Position numbers and translations under genes: made by a program | Shown here: in pieces, positions 10,508 through 19,200 of the stretch | Layout: the number at the start of each line of letters is the position of its first letter | How positions within the stretch are numbered: the stretch's first letter is position 1 | Notes under the pieces: generated by a model | Told to the model about the DNA's origin: nothing | The model's input: the letters and a program-made list of their open reading frames with translations, nothing else | The model's database searches: none | NCBI GenBank assembly: GCA_945890485.1 | Contig: CAMDCN010000001.1 | Span: 620,001-684,000 of the forward strand | Source: Candidatus Sulfopaludibacter sp. SbA3 | GTDB lineage: Bacteria > Acidobacteriota > Terriglobia > Bryobacterales > Bryobacteraceae | Reading direction: 5' to 3' | Length of the DNA stretch: 64,000 bases

Positions 10508-12328
10508 ATGGCGTCACTGGAACAAGTCAGTATTGCTACGACGGACGGCTTCAGGTTGGAATTTTCGCCCGGATTAGAGAGGGATCTCAGACTCCGAATC
10601 GCGGTGGCGACGAACGCGATTCCCAAGCGGGGATTGGAAGTTTGTGGGCTCCTCCTGGGGGAACAAACTGAGAATACGTTCGTAGTCAAGTCCGTGGTTC
10701 CGCTCACCTGCCGTTACAGTGAAGGTCCCACTTTTCGCGTCGGCGAGGCCGATCTGCGCGAGCAGTTACGACTTATGCAGCCGCTTGGCGAGGTGATTGG
10801 GTTTTACCGAAGCCGCAATGACGGTTCGTTGGAACTGGATCGTCAGGACGAAATTCTGTTAAGTCTGTTGGCTCGCCGGCCCATTCCGGTGCTGGTCGTC
10901 CGGCAGCAGAAGAACACGCAAGGGGAAGGGCGGCTACTGATCTGGGGAGATTGTTCCGGGCACGAGGGAGTGGCGAGCGTAGGAGAGATCTTCTCGACAG
11001 ATCAGTGGCTGGGTATCCAGCGACCGGTCCCCAACCCTTTGGGAGGCACTGCCGATCCGGACAAACGCGGCACTTTTCGATTGGTAGCCGTTGGGGAGGA
11101 ACAAGCCGTCCCGTCGCCTGAGCAGCCGCTTGTCGAAGCGGCGACCGCGCCCCGCAAAAAGAGCGCGGAGCGAATGAACTGGCTCGTGGGCACCGTATCG
11201 ATATTCCTCCTACTCGTGCTCGCGGGGTGGCTGGTTACTGACTTGCGCCCTGTACCCGCCGGAGGGTTGTTGCGCGCGGCCAGCGGCGAACAGTACCGTC
11301 CCGTTGTGGTCGTGCCGAGCCAAAACGCTTCGGTGAGAGGCGAGAATTCCGGACTTGGTGTGCCAGCGAGAGAAGTCGAAGCCGGCACGAGCCCGGACGC
11401 CAAGGCGCTACAGTCGCTGAAGCGGTGGATTCGCACGGGTGAGGACAGCACGCTGCGAGAGATCGCGGTTCGGGAGCTGGCCCGTCGGGGAACGGAGGAT
11501 TTGGACGCTCTGGCGTTACTTGCCGAAACGGCGCAAAGAGACACAAGCGCCGGTGTTCGAGCGGCGGCGCTGGAATCGATTGCTCGCGGCTGGAAGGTGA
11601 ATCGAGCTACGCGCAGCTTTTTCGAAGAACGGGCGCGCAGTGACGAAAGCCTGGCTGTCCGCCAAACGGCGGAACGAGAACTGACCAATGCCAGCAAACT
11701 AATGCCGGTAGCCTCCGACAGCACCGCCTTTCGCGAGCCGATCCGCGCCGCGGCACCGAGCACGACACCGCCAAACCTGACGGAGGCGACGCCATCGAAC
11801 CCGGCGCCCGCCGCCCCGCAAAAGGCCCGGTTGCTCGCTTCGCTGCGGTCCACGCCAACTGCTCCTGCGGCAGTTGACCTGCCCCCTCCACCACCGGTTG
11901 AGGTGGCCCGCAACACGCCAGGACTTCCTGTCGTGCAGACTGCGCTATCGGCACTTCCGAATCGTCCCGTCGCGCCGAGTGGTCCCGCCGCGCCGAGTAG
12001 TCCTGTCGCCTCGGTTCGGGCCCCGGCACCCATTGCCGTGACGGCGCCGGTGCTTGTGTCGCAGTATCCGGCCGTTTCGGTGCCAGCCGACATCCGCCGG
12101 CTGGTACGGAGTGAGACGGTGATTGCGGTGCACGCTACGGTGGATGCAAAAGGCCGGGTCTCCAAGATTCATCCTCCGGAGGTGAAGGGGGGGCTCCACC
12201 AAATGTTGTGGAGTATTTATTCGAACGCCGTTCGCGGTTGGACGTTTAAGCCGGCGCGGCGGGACGACGAGGTGATCCCGGGCGAGACCACGTTGTACTT
12301 CCGGCTTCGTCCGACGGAGGGTCGGTAG
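10508..12328 (+). CDS. Membrane fusion protein: degenerate JAMM/MPN domain, HEAT-like repeats, TonB-C-like domain
   Basis: 606 residues. Residues about 20-155 resemble a JAB/MPN (JAMM) domain: KRGLEVCGLLLGE, then GEVIGFYRSRNDGSLELD. The zinc-binding HxH of the SHxH motif is replaced by R-S-R, so peptidase activity is not expected. A membrane helix lies near 222-243 (WLVGTVSIFLLLVLAGWLVT). Residues about 300-400 are helical HEAT-like repeats (EIAVRELARRGTEDLDALAL). A long Pro/Ala-rich linker leads to residues about 535-606, a TonB_C-like domain (TVDAKGRVSKIHPPEVKGG, VRGWTFKPARRDDEV). The topology suggests a cytoplasmic N-terminus with a periplasmic TonB-like end. AGGGGC precedes the ATG. Confidence 0.7.
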   Translation: MASLEQVSIATTDGFRLEFSPGLERDLRLRIAVATNAIPKRGLEVCGLLLGEQTENTFVVKSVVPLTCRYSEGPTFRVGEADLREQLRLMQPLGEVIGFYRSRNDGSLELDRQDEILLSLLARRPIPVLVVRQQKNTQGEGRLLIWGDCSGHEGVASVGEIFSTDQWLGIQRPVPNPLGGTADPDKRGTFRLVAVGEEQAVPSPEQPLVEAATAPRKKSAERMNWLVGTVSIFLLLVLAGWLVTDLRPVPAGGLLRAASGEQYRPVVVVPSQNASVRGENSGLGVPAREVEAGTSPDAKALQSLKRWIRTGEDSTLREIAVRELARRGTEDLDALALLAETAQRDTSAGVRAAALESIARGWKVNRATRSFFEERARSDESLAVRQTAERELTNASKLMPVASDSTAFREPIRAAAPSTTPPNLTEATPSNPAPAAPQKARLLASLRSTPTAPAAVDLPPPPPVEVARNTPGLPVVQTALSALPNRPVAPSGPAAPSSPVASVRAPAPIAVTAPVLVSQYPAVSVPADIRRLVRSETVIAVHATVDAKGRVSKIHPPEVKGGLHQMLWSIYSNAVRGWTFKPARRDDEVIPGETTLYFRLRPTEGR

Positions 12329-12720
12329 ACGGTGCTGGACTGCTGGAGCGGTCCTGGAAACGTCGCGGGTTGCTTGGAAACAACGGAGATTTTCGGGTTT
12401 GTGATCGAATAGCCGATCACCGATAGGCCTTGTGACGGTGATGGTTTCCGGATTCCGCTGTCAACACCGTTTTGTACGAAGCGTTCGATGGATTGTTTGA
12501 CGCGCCGAGCGATCGCATTCTCGGGGTTAGCCGTCTGACGTCAGTTCCAGCCGCCCCATGGCCTCAGCGCGCGGAAGGCCTTGGCAGACAATTTCCGGGA
12601 GCTACTGGCGGGCTTGGGAGATGGCAGTCTTTTATGCTTCGGGCCGAGATAGTGGTCGAGCGGCGCACTGCACAGGGCGGTTTTGACCGGATCGATTGCT
12701 CTTCTCGTATTCTAACCTTT
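12329..12720. other. 392-bp gene-poor region upstream of the STAND gene, with nested inverted repeats
   Basis: Two overlapping inverted repeats occur. GTGATCG at 12401-12407 pairs with CGATCAC at 12414-12420. ATCACCG at 12416-12422 pairs with CGGTGAT at 12436-12442. They share bases, so the hairpins would be mutually exclusive. The STAND frame is open from 12472, but the translated 83 residues do not resemble the family. No other gene is supported. Confidence 0.45.
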
Positions 12721-15700
12721 ATGCCTCTCCCTGGCGGGTCGTCAGACAAACTCGGAAACCGCTACGAATTGTGGTGGACGGTCGTCCAACTTGAGCGAAT
12801 GCTGCACGGCGAAGTCAGCTCGATTCGAATTGAAGATCCGGGCGTCGACAAAGCTGAGTTTGTGTTACAAGTTGCCGGACACCGAGAACTCCACCAGTCG
12901 AAACGAAGTCATCCCTCTGGTAAATGGAGTGTGGCGTCCCTTGCTGCGGCCGATATCGAGGTGCTGCAGGCGATCTACAAATTGCTGTACCGCAACGATG
13001 ACGAATTCGTGTTTGTATCAGAGAGCCATGCCGGTGAGCTGTCCGAGTTGACCCACCGCGCGTCCAGTGCTCAAACGGCAATGGAGTTCGAGGCAACCTT
13101 TCTCCAGGCAAAGGATGTATTGGAGACCTTCGAAAGACTGCGGCGGGCTTGGCAGGAGTGCGACACCGAAACAGCCTGGAGGATTTTGCGCCGTGTCCAA
13201 GTCCGCAGTACAGACGAACAGAGTCTCTCGGAACGAGTGCATATCGGCGCCCAGTCGCTGTTTCTTGCCGATCCCAGTAGTGTCTGCATCGCGTTGCGGA
13301 CAATTGCCCTTGACTCGGTTCACCAAACGGTCAGCCGAGACAATCTCGTCGAACGACTCAAGGAGAAAGGGTTCGTGTTGCGTCGCCTTGTTGATGGTGC
13401 GCACGCAACCGCAGTCGTCACAGAAGCCACGTCACGCTATCTCGACGGTACACGTCCGCGGCTGATTCGTCATGTATTGCTTCGCCGAGCTGCAACGGAC
13501 TCACTCATTTCGAAACTTGGGACAGATGCCGGTGATTCGGTCCTGACGGGCAGGGCCGGCACCGGAAAGACGGGCTGCATCGTAGATTTCGTTGAGCAGC
13601 TGCGAAAGCGCGGCGTTCCAGTACTCGCCTTCCGGCTTGATCGGATCGAACTCGTTTCGACGGCTTTCGATTTGGGCAAGAAGCTTGGTTTCGAGGAGTC
13701 CCCGGCGTTGATCCTTGCAGAAGCAGCCCATGGGCGCGAAGCTGTCCTTGTCGTTGACCAACTGGATGCGGTGAGCACGACTTCAGGTCGTGCCACAAGT
13801 TTTCTAGAGGCGGTTCAGTGTTTGTTAATCGAAGCCCGCGGGCTGCGGGAGCGGCTTCGCCTTCACGTGGTCGTGGCTTGCCGTGAGTTCGATTGGAAGA
13901 ACGATCATCGGTTGCGCATGCTGCTATCGAAAGACCACGCCGAGGTGACGGTCGGAGTGTTCTCGGTTAACGAAGTGACAGAGAATCTCGCCGCCGAGGG
14001 ATTCAACGTCAAGCAGTTTCAGCCTCTCCAGTTGGAGTTACTCCGATTGCCGCAGAATCTTGCTTTGTTCCTCGAATCCGGCGTCGATCCGACGCGGGCG
14101 CCGGTATTCAACACCACCATCGATCTGTTCTATGAGTATTGGAACCAGAAGCGACGAGCGGTTGCCCAACGAGCCGCGCCGACGAATGACTTCTGGGCGG
14201 AGGCAATTCGCGTATTGGTCGAGAAGATGGCGGCGACTCAACAGCTCTCCGTGCAGCGGGAACTGCTCGATCACGTTCCTGCCAGCTACCTCGACCAGAT
14301 GGCTTCGGAAGGAGTTTTGTCGTTCGATGGGCATCGCTACGCATTCGGCCATGAGAGTTTCTTCGACTACTGTTTCGCGCGATCCCATATTCGAGCTGAG
14401 CAATCCCTGGTCGCTTTTCTTAAAGCTTCTGAACAACATCTCTTCCGTCGCGCGCAGGTTCGGCAGGTCCTTGCCTATCTTCGTAGTGCTGACCGTCAAC
14501 GATACTTGCGAGAACTGCTAGAGTTGGTGACCGACGCGAAGATCCGGCCACACCTCAAGAGCCTGGCGCTCGCGTTGCTCGCTGATGTTCCAGACCAGAC
14601 CGACGAGGAATGGGCCATTTGGGAGCGACTCCTCGAGCCGTTTTTCAACGCGGTCGCTGAAGATCGGGCATCCGCGGACAAGCTCTCCAACATGGCCTGG
14701 CAGCACTTCTTCGGTTCGACCGGGTGGTTCCGATATGCGGCGGATCATGGCTTCGTTTCGAAATGGTTGGCCTCTGCAGATCGACTACTGGACGCGACGC
14801 TGCAGTACCTCCGGTTGCACGAGCGGCATTCACCGGATTTGGTCGTCGAATTGCTCGAACCGTACGTAGGCGCTGGTGGCCAATGGTCGGCCCGACTCGC
14901 GTACATTGCGGAGTGGTCTGAGAAGGTTGGTAGCCGACGCTTTTTCGATTTCGTACTCCGTTTGATTGACGACGGCAGGCTTGATGACGCCCGGGGACCT
15001 GTCGCCACGAACAGCACATTTTGGACCATGTTCTACAGCCTTGGTGAGAGGCGGCCCGAATGGATTCCGGAAGTTCTGGCCCACTGGCTGCGGCGTCGCA
15101 TGGCAATCGCGGAACTCGAAGGCAGGAGCTTGAAGCACGATCCACAGATTGATCATGATCAGTTTGCTGACGGGCCCATCGGTAAGGGAGCGGAGTGTGC
15201 GCCTTTACAGTTCGTTGAACAGTTGCTGCCTGTAGTACTGAAGATCTCCGATGAAGCGACAGATCAGTCGCGAGAGCAGCCGAAACGGGATCGAGTTTGG
15301 CCTTGTCTGTTTAAGCCCGCCCGCCACGCCGGCGCGCTGGATGCTACGTTCGAGGGGCTCAAGATTTCGCTGAGTTCGCTTGCGAGAGATCCTTCCGTGG
15401 ACCTGTCAGATACCATCTCGAAGTTACGCCGTAGGGACACATACGTTGCGAACTCTCTTTTGCTCACGCTTTACGCTGCAAATGGATCTCGGTTCGCAGA
15501 CGAGGCAGCGATTCTGCTCATCGAACAGCCTTGGCGGTTTGACTGCGGGTTTTATGACAGCCAGTACTGGACTGCGGTCGAGGCGATCGCCGCCATCTTC
15601 CCGCATTCCTCGCTGGAAAATCGCACACACCTTGAGAGGGCTGTACTCAACTATTCCCCGAAGGGTGAACGTGGAATCGCAGGATACCAATCGGCCGGGC

Positions 15701-17247
15701 ACGCATGCTACACATTACTCTCAGCGATTCCAAGCGACGCACATAGCCCGAGTACTAATGCGCGATTCCGAGAACTTGAGCGCAAGTTCCATAAGCCCGA
15801 TGGAGCGCCTCGAAGCATCGCGGCGGGATGGGTAGGCTCTCCAATAGAGGCGAAAGCCGCAGACAAGATGACTGATGAGCAGTGGCTTGGCGCGCTGGCA
15901 AAATACCGCAGTGGGTATAGAGATTTCCGGCCATCGGACGAAGGACTGAAAGGCGGGGCCATCGAACTCGCGCGTCAGCTCGAGTCCTGCGTCGAGAAGG
16001 AGCCAGAGCGCTTTGCGCGGCTTGCGTCAAGTTTCCCGAAGGGTACCCATTACGCTTATCACGAACATGTCCTAAACGGACTCCAAAAGTCGGCCATCCC
16101 GGCTGGCCTAAAGTTGGATGTCTGCCGCAACGCTTTTACGAACTGTCGCGAGGCTTGCGGAGGGGCCATCGCACGAGCCCTCGGCAGCATCGAAGATCCA
16201 CTTCCGGACGATGCGATCGCTATGCTCGACTGGCTGGCAATCGAACATCCGGATCCACAGATCGAACATTGGCAAGTCGACGCGAGCGGCGGCAAGCCGA
16301 ATGACAGCGGGGACATCTACGGCAATGGCATCAACACTACACGTGGCAAAGCCGTCGGCTCGATTGGTGATCTAATTCTGGAAAACTCCGCCTATATCGC
16401 ACGATTCGATACCAGTCTTGCGCGAATGATCCATGATCCGAGTGCAGCTGTACGCTCCTGTGTTGCTTGGACTCTTCGTGCCGTCGCACATCACGACGTT
16501 GCCCTTGGCCTGTCTTTCTTTTCTCAGATGAACCTAGTAGAGGATCGGCTTCTTGCGACCCCGCACGTGGACAATTTGATCGTTGCGGCGTTCGCAAAAC
16601 ATTTTGAACTGGTTCGACCGATTGTAGAGAGAATGCTCCGTTCGCAAGAACCCGAAGTGGCCGAAAGCGGTGCGCGTCTAGCGGCGCTTAGTTTCCTCTA
16701 TCATCCTGAGGAAGAAGCACTGGAGGCGGAAGCATTCGCGGGTAGCGCCCGCCAGCGACTCGGTGTCGCAAAGGTCGCCTCAACGAACATCGGTTCTGAG
16801 CATTGCCGTGCGTGGTGCGAAAAGCGATTATTGGTCCTGTTCAACGATGTCGACCAAGCGGTGCGCAAGGAGGCCTCGCGGTCATTCCGCCGTTTGGAGA
16901 GTACAGGGCTCGAAGACTACTCCAATCTCATTCTGGCATTCTGCGACAGCGAGGCTTTTCAGAACGACTCGTTCTCGATCTTGCATGTTTTGCGGCAGTC
17001 GTCCAGAAGGCTGCCCGGCATGGCCTGCATCGTGTGCGAAAGGTTCCTCGAACGATTTAGCGACGAAGCGAGAGACATAAGAACATCCCGAATGGCAGAC
17101 GCACACATCGTGGTCGAACTGCTGTTTCGGACCTACCAGCAGCACCAGCAGGACGAATGGACTGCGACTGCTCTCGACCTAATAGACCGTCTTTGCCTGG
17201 AAAGCATTGGGGACGTGAATGAGGGATTTCGAGCATTCGAGCGATAG
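12721..17247 (+). CDS. Cap4/DUF4297-like nuclease fused to STAND NTPase, candidate Avs-like defence protein
   Basis: 1508 residues from the ATG at 12721; the frame is open to 12472. This start was chosen because LPGGSSDKLGNRYELWWTV fits the usual N-terminus of dsDNA-nuclease (Cap4/DUF4297) domains. Candidate PD-(D/E)xK residues are E38 and D43 (IRIEDPGVDKAEFVL) and Q59-x-K61 (LHQSKR). Walker A is GRAGTGKT at 277-284 and Walker B is AVLVVDQLD at 341-349. The helical lobe ends with YAFGHESFFDYCFARSH, a common STAND signature. The remaining ~900 residues are alpha-helical, repeat-like and probably the sensor. Known relatives (Avs/AVAST, Cap4) cut DNA on sensing phage. Third codon positions look more mixed than in neighbouring genes, suggesting transfer. 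No Shine-Dalgarno sequence is seen; a TATTCT box 7 nt upstream would fit a leaderless mRNA. Confidence 0.7.
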   Translation: MPLPGGSSDKLGNRYELWWTVVQLERMLHGEVSSIRIEDPGVDKAEFVLQVAGHRELHQSKRSHPSGKWSVASLAAADIEVLQAIYKLLYRNDDEFVFVSESHAGELSELTHRASSAQTAMEFEATFLQAKDVLETFERLRRAWQECDTETAWRILRRVQVRSTDEQSLSERVHIGAQSLFLADPSSVCIALRTIALDSVHQTVSRDNLVERLKEKGFVLRRLVDGAHATAVVTEATSRYLDGTRPRLIRHVLLRRAATDSLISKLGTDAGDSVLTGRAGTGKTGCIVDFVEQLRKRGVPVLAFRLDRIELVSTAFDLGKKLGFEESPALILAEAAHGREAVLVVDQLDAVSTTSGRATSFLEAVQCLLIEARGLRERLRLHVVVACREFDWKNDHRLRMLLSKDHAEVTVGVFSVNEVTENLAAEGFNVKQFQPLQLELLRLPQNLALFLESGVDPTRAPVFNTTIDLFYEYWNQKRRAVAQRAAPTNDFWAEAIRVLVEKMAATQQLSVQRELLDHVPASYLDQMASEGVLSFDGHRYAFGHESFFDYCFARSHIRAEQSLVAFLKASEQHLFRRAQVRQVLAYLRSADRQRYLRELLELVTDAKIRPHLKSLALALLADVPDQTDEEWAIWERLLEPFFNAVAEDRASADKLSNMAWQHFFGSTGWFRYAADHGFVSKWLASADRLLDATLQYLRLHERHSPDLVVELLEPYVGAGGQWSARLAYIAEWSEKVGSRRFFDFVLRLIDDGRLDDARGPVATNSTFWTMFYSLGERRPEWIPEVLAHWLRRRMAIAELEGRSLKHDPQIDHDQFADGPIGKGAECAPLQFVEQLLPVVLKISDEATDQSREQPKRDRVWPCLFKPARHAGALDATFEGLKISLSSLARDPSVDLSDTISKLRRRDTYVANSLLLTLYAANGSRFADEAAILLIEQPWRFDCGFYDSQYWTAVEAIAAIFPHSSLENRTHLERAVLNYSPKGERGIAGYQSAGHACYTLLSAIPSDAHSPSTNARFRELERKFHKPDGAPRSIAAGWVGSPIEAKAADKMTDEQWLGALAKYRSGYRDFRPSDEGLKGGAIELARQLESCVEKEPERFARLASSFPKGTHYAYHEHVLNGLQKSAIPAGLKLDVCRNAFTNCREACGGAIARALGSIEDPLPDDAIAMLDWLAIEHPDPQIEHWQVDASGGKPNDSGDIYGNGINTTRGKAVGSIGDLILENSAYIARFDTSLARMIHDPSAAVRSCVAWTLRAVAHHDVALGLSFFSQMNLVEDRLLATPHVDNLIVAAFAKHFELVRPIVERMLRSQEPEVAESGARLAALSFLYHPEEEALEAEAFAGSARQRLGVAKVASTNIGSEHCRAWCEKRLLVLFNDVDQAVRKEASRSFRRLESTGLEDYSNLILAFCDSEAFQNDSFSILHVLRQSSRRLPGMACIVCERFLERFSDEARDIRTSRMADAHIVVELLFRTYQQHQQDEWTATALDLIDRLCLESIGDVNEGFRAFER

Positions 17248-17413
17248 GGCACTGCCGTGATTCAACAGTGGTCCGGCACTGAACCAACCGATTGTGTGGA
17301 GTCGCGGCTCCATTCGGCGCGTTTCGGTAGCCCTTGCGGGAGTTAGTTTGGGCGTTAATCGGGACCATCGAGACTTCGCGTAGACGAGTTATCACGAACA
17401 GCCAGGAACCCAA

Positions 17414-18330
17414 CTAAACGCGATCGAAGCGCGAAGTGACTTTACTTCTTCGAACTGAAACGTCCGTTGAACAGCCGGATTCCACCGAGGCGGCGAGAAG
17501 GTTACCCCCAGCGCGCCGCGAGATCGCGACGAGTCCTTCGAGGCTTCCGCTCGTGATCGTGTCGCTGTTGAGGAATAGTTTTAGGGCCTTTCTCTGCCGG
17601 GGGTCCAGCCCACAGAGCAGCTCCGACTTGTCCAGCTCTCCCGTGCCGGCCGCTTCCCTTGCCCGTTGGCGGAGCCGTTCGAAACTGTCCGCCTCGCCGC
17701 CGCAGAAGTACTCGATCCACAAAGTGATGTCGGCTTCCTCGCGTCCCATGTAGTAGTTGTGGCTGGGAGCAATCGTGAGTGCTTCAGAGTAGGCACCCAG
17801 CTCCCGAGCATAATTATCCTCCAGCGAATACAACCCCTTCAGATCGTAACCTCCGCGATGAAGGACCTGCGTCGTTAAGAGCAGTGCATCTGCCGTTGCC
17901 GTCGTAGTGGGGATGGATCGTGGCGAACTGATAGTGCGCTATGGCCGCGCGCATCGGGCACGGCAAACCCTCCTCCTCCGAGGCCGCAAGCCACTTCATC
18001 AAAGCCTCCACCAACGACGGGACATCGTGCGCTTCCGGCGGCAGATAAACGATTCGGCCGCCTTGGCTATCGCGAATCCCGTTTTTTCCATCTCGATATG
18101 AAGTGGGCTTGACCCTCGTCCTTCTCTCAGCCACTACCAGGTCGTGCAGCGTCTGGATCTGGAGTTCCGTGACCAGAGCGCGGGTCCCCGCGAACTGCTC
18201 GGCCTTCTCCAACACGGCGTAGTAGCCAAGCACCTCATTCTCGTCTCGTTCCCGGCCAGGAATGCGCAGGCGCGCTTCAATGACCTGGACGACCCGCTCC
18301 TGGTCAGTCGATCGGCAGCGACGACTGCCG
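17414..18330 (-). pseudogene. Decayed Fic-family (AMPylase) gene
   Basis: The frame beginning near 18315 reads ERDENEVLGYYAVLEKAEQF and continues through YLPPEAHDVPSLVEALMKWL to the Fic motif HPHYDGNGR. Immediately after, near 17880-17890, the frame shifts. Coding resumes as LLTTQVLHRGGYDLKGLYSL and runs through SHNYYMGREEADITLWIEYF to a stop at 17414. The C-terminal winged-helix segment also degrades (SVESGCSTDVSV where a WVESGFL-like sequence is expected). At the 5' end, SLTEE and ITAVVAADR fragments lie in other frames, and the inhibitory N-terminal helix region is lost. Active Fic proteins transfer AMP to target hydroxyls. At least two frameshifts plus 5' truncation make this inactive. 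Confidence 0.75.
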
Positions 18331-18357
18331 TTATTCTTCCGTTAAACTGCCGTTATT
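18324..18357. repeat. 12-bp direct repeat at the broken 5' end of fic
   Basis: ACTGCCGTTATT occurs at 18324-18335 and again at 18346-18357, with 10 bp between. It sits where similarity to Fic proteins ends and just before the Phd antitoxin gene. It may be a scar of slippage or recombination. Confidence 0.4.
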
Positions 18358-18387
18358 GGCAAGCTTTGGGCCGCGCGAACTGCGTTA

Positions 18388-18404
18388 TCTTGGTGTACAC
18401 AATC
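18388..18404. promoter_or_regulatory. Palindromic GTGTACAC site upstream of the Phd antitoxin
   Basis: TTGGTGTACACAA contains the perfect palindrome GTGTACAC and lies about 12-25 bp before the ATG at 18416. Phd/YefM antitoxins typically autoregulate through short palindromes with a GTAC core. Binding here is an inference. Confidence 0.4.
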
Positions 18405-18415
18405 GAGAAGTAGCG

Positions 18416-18667
18416 ATGCGGACGACTAAAGTCGGAATTCGGGAGTTTCGGGAGAACTTGGCGGACTACCTGGAGTCGAAAAGGCCGGTGGCGATCACCC
18501 GTCATGGGTCGACTATCGGGATCTACGTCCCCCCGAGTCAGGCGGATCACGAGGCCCTGAAGGTGGCCGATGAGCGGATGCAGGAGTTGATCGCAGCGGC
18601 GGAGACAACTGAAGACGAGATCCTGACCGACGCGGAGCGGGCGCGGCGCGAGCGGCGGACGCAATAG
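18416..18667 (+). CDS. Phd/YefM-family antitoxin
   Basis: 83 residues from the ATG at 18416. The N-terminal half is the Phd/YefM DNA-binding fold: KVGIREFRENLADYLESKRP then VAITRHGSTIGIYVPPS. The C-terminal half is the acidic, helical toxin-binding tail (AAAETTEDEILTDAERARR). Such antitoxins neutralise a co-expressed toxin and repress their own promoter. The downstream partner, starting 8 bp later, is only a PIN-toxin fragment, so this antitoxin looks orphaned. Longer starts upstream lack similarity. Confidence 0.85.
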   Translation: MRTTKVGIREFRENLADYLESKRPVAITRHGSTIGIYVPPSQADHEALKVADERMQELIAAAETTEDEILTDAERARRERRTQ

Positions 18668-18675
18668 CGTCAATT

Positions 18676-18843
18676 ATGCTGGTGCTCGACGCGAACATCC
18701 TTATTCGCGGAGTGCTGGGTCCGCGAGCATCTCGGCTGCGGTGGGGCAAGTTGGACGATAGATCGGGTGGACATTGTGCTTGGCTCAGGCTCCGGAGCGG
18801 GACGCGTAAGCAGGGGAAGATGGCCCGAACGGCCGGACGGTAG
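18676..18843 (+). pseudogene. Truncated PIN-domain toxin (VapC-like)
   Basis: The first 17 codons read MLVLDANILIRGVLGPR, the N-terminal beta-strand and helix of PIN ribonucleases with the first catalytic Asp (D5). Beyond that the 55-codon frame is Arg/Gly-rich and unlike any PIN domain (SRLRWGKLDDRSGGH). The other catalytic acidic residues are absent. Most of the toxin has been deleted, leaving the paired Phd antitoxin alone. Confidence 0.7.
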
Positions 18844-18852
18844 GATAGCGGG

Positions 18853-19200
18853 ATGGATTTTGACTACGACGGGCGGTGGTTTCGGGCGGTCTCCAATTCG
18901 ACCTCGGGCGAGGTCGGCGGGGATACCTTGTTTTCCTACCGGCAGGAGGGCAACCTTGTTTGGGCTACGTATTCCGGGGGTTCGATCCGGCTTGGTCACT
19001 TGGTCGCCCTGATGAGTGAGAATGGAGAGTTGGCAATGCGCTATCACCATGTAAATACGGCGGGTCTGCTGCAGACCGGGGTCTGCCACTCCGTGCCCTC
19101 CGTGCTGCCCGATGGCCGCTATCAACTCGCCGAATCCTGGCAGTGGACCTCCGGAGACCTCTCCGCCGGAACCTCCCTGCTCGAAGAAATCATCCCATGA
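18853..19200 (+). CDS. Short conserved protein often labelled N-acetylglutamate synthase-like
   Basis: 115 residues: MDFDYDGRWFRAVSNSTSGE, FSYRQEGNLVWATYSGGSIR, then MRYHHVNTAGLLQTGVC and the C-terminal LAESWQWTSGDLSAG. I recognise this as a short, widespread beta-rich family that databases often call 'n-acetylglutamate synthase'. It lacks a GNAT acetyltransferase fold, so that label is doubtful. It is the first gene of the compact plus-strand run. Its stop overlaps the nth start (ATGA). Confidence 0.7.
   Translation: MDFDYDGRWFRAVSNSTSGEVGGDTLFSYRQEGNLVWATYSGGSIRLGHLVALMSENGELAMRYHHVNTAGLLQTGVCHSVPSVLPDGRYQLAESWQWTSGDLSAGTSLLEEIIP

Noticed and set aside
12472..12720. N-terminal extension of the STAND protein
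   Set aside because: The 83 extra residues lack similarity, while the ATG at 12721 gives the normal Cap4/DUF4297 N-terminus.
18853..19200. N-acetylglutamate synthase function
   Set aside because: The 115-residue protein has no GNAT fold features; the common label looks like a propagated misannotation.
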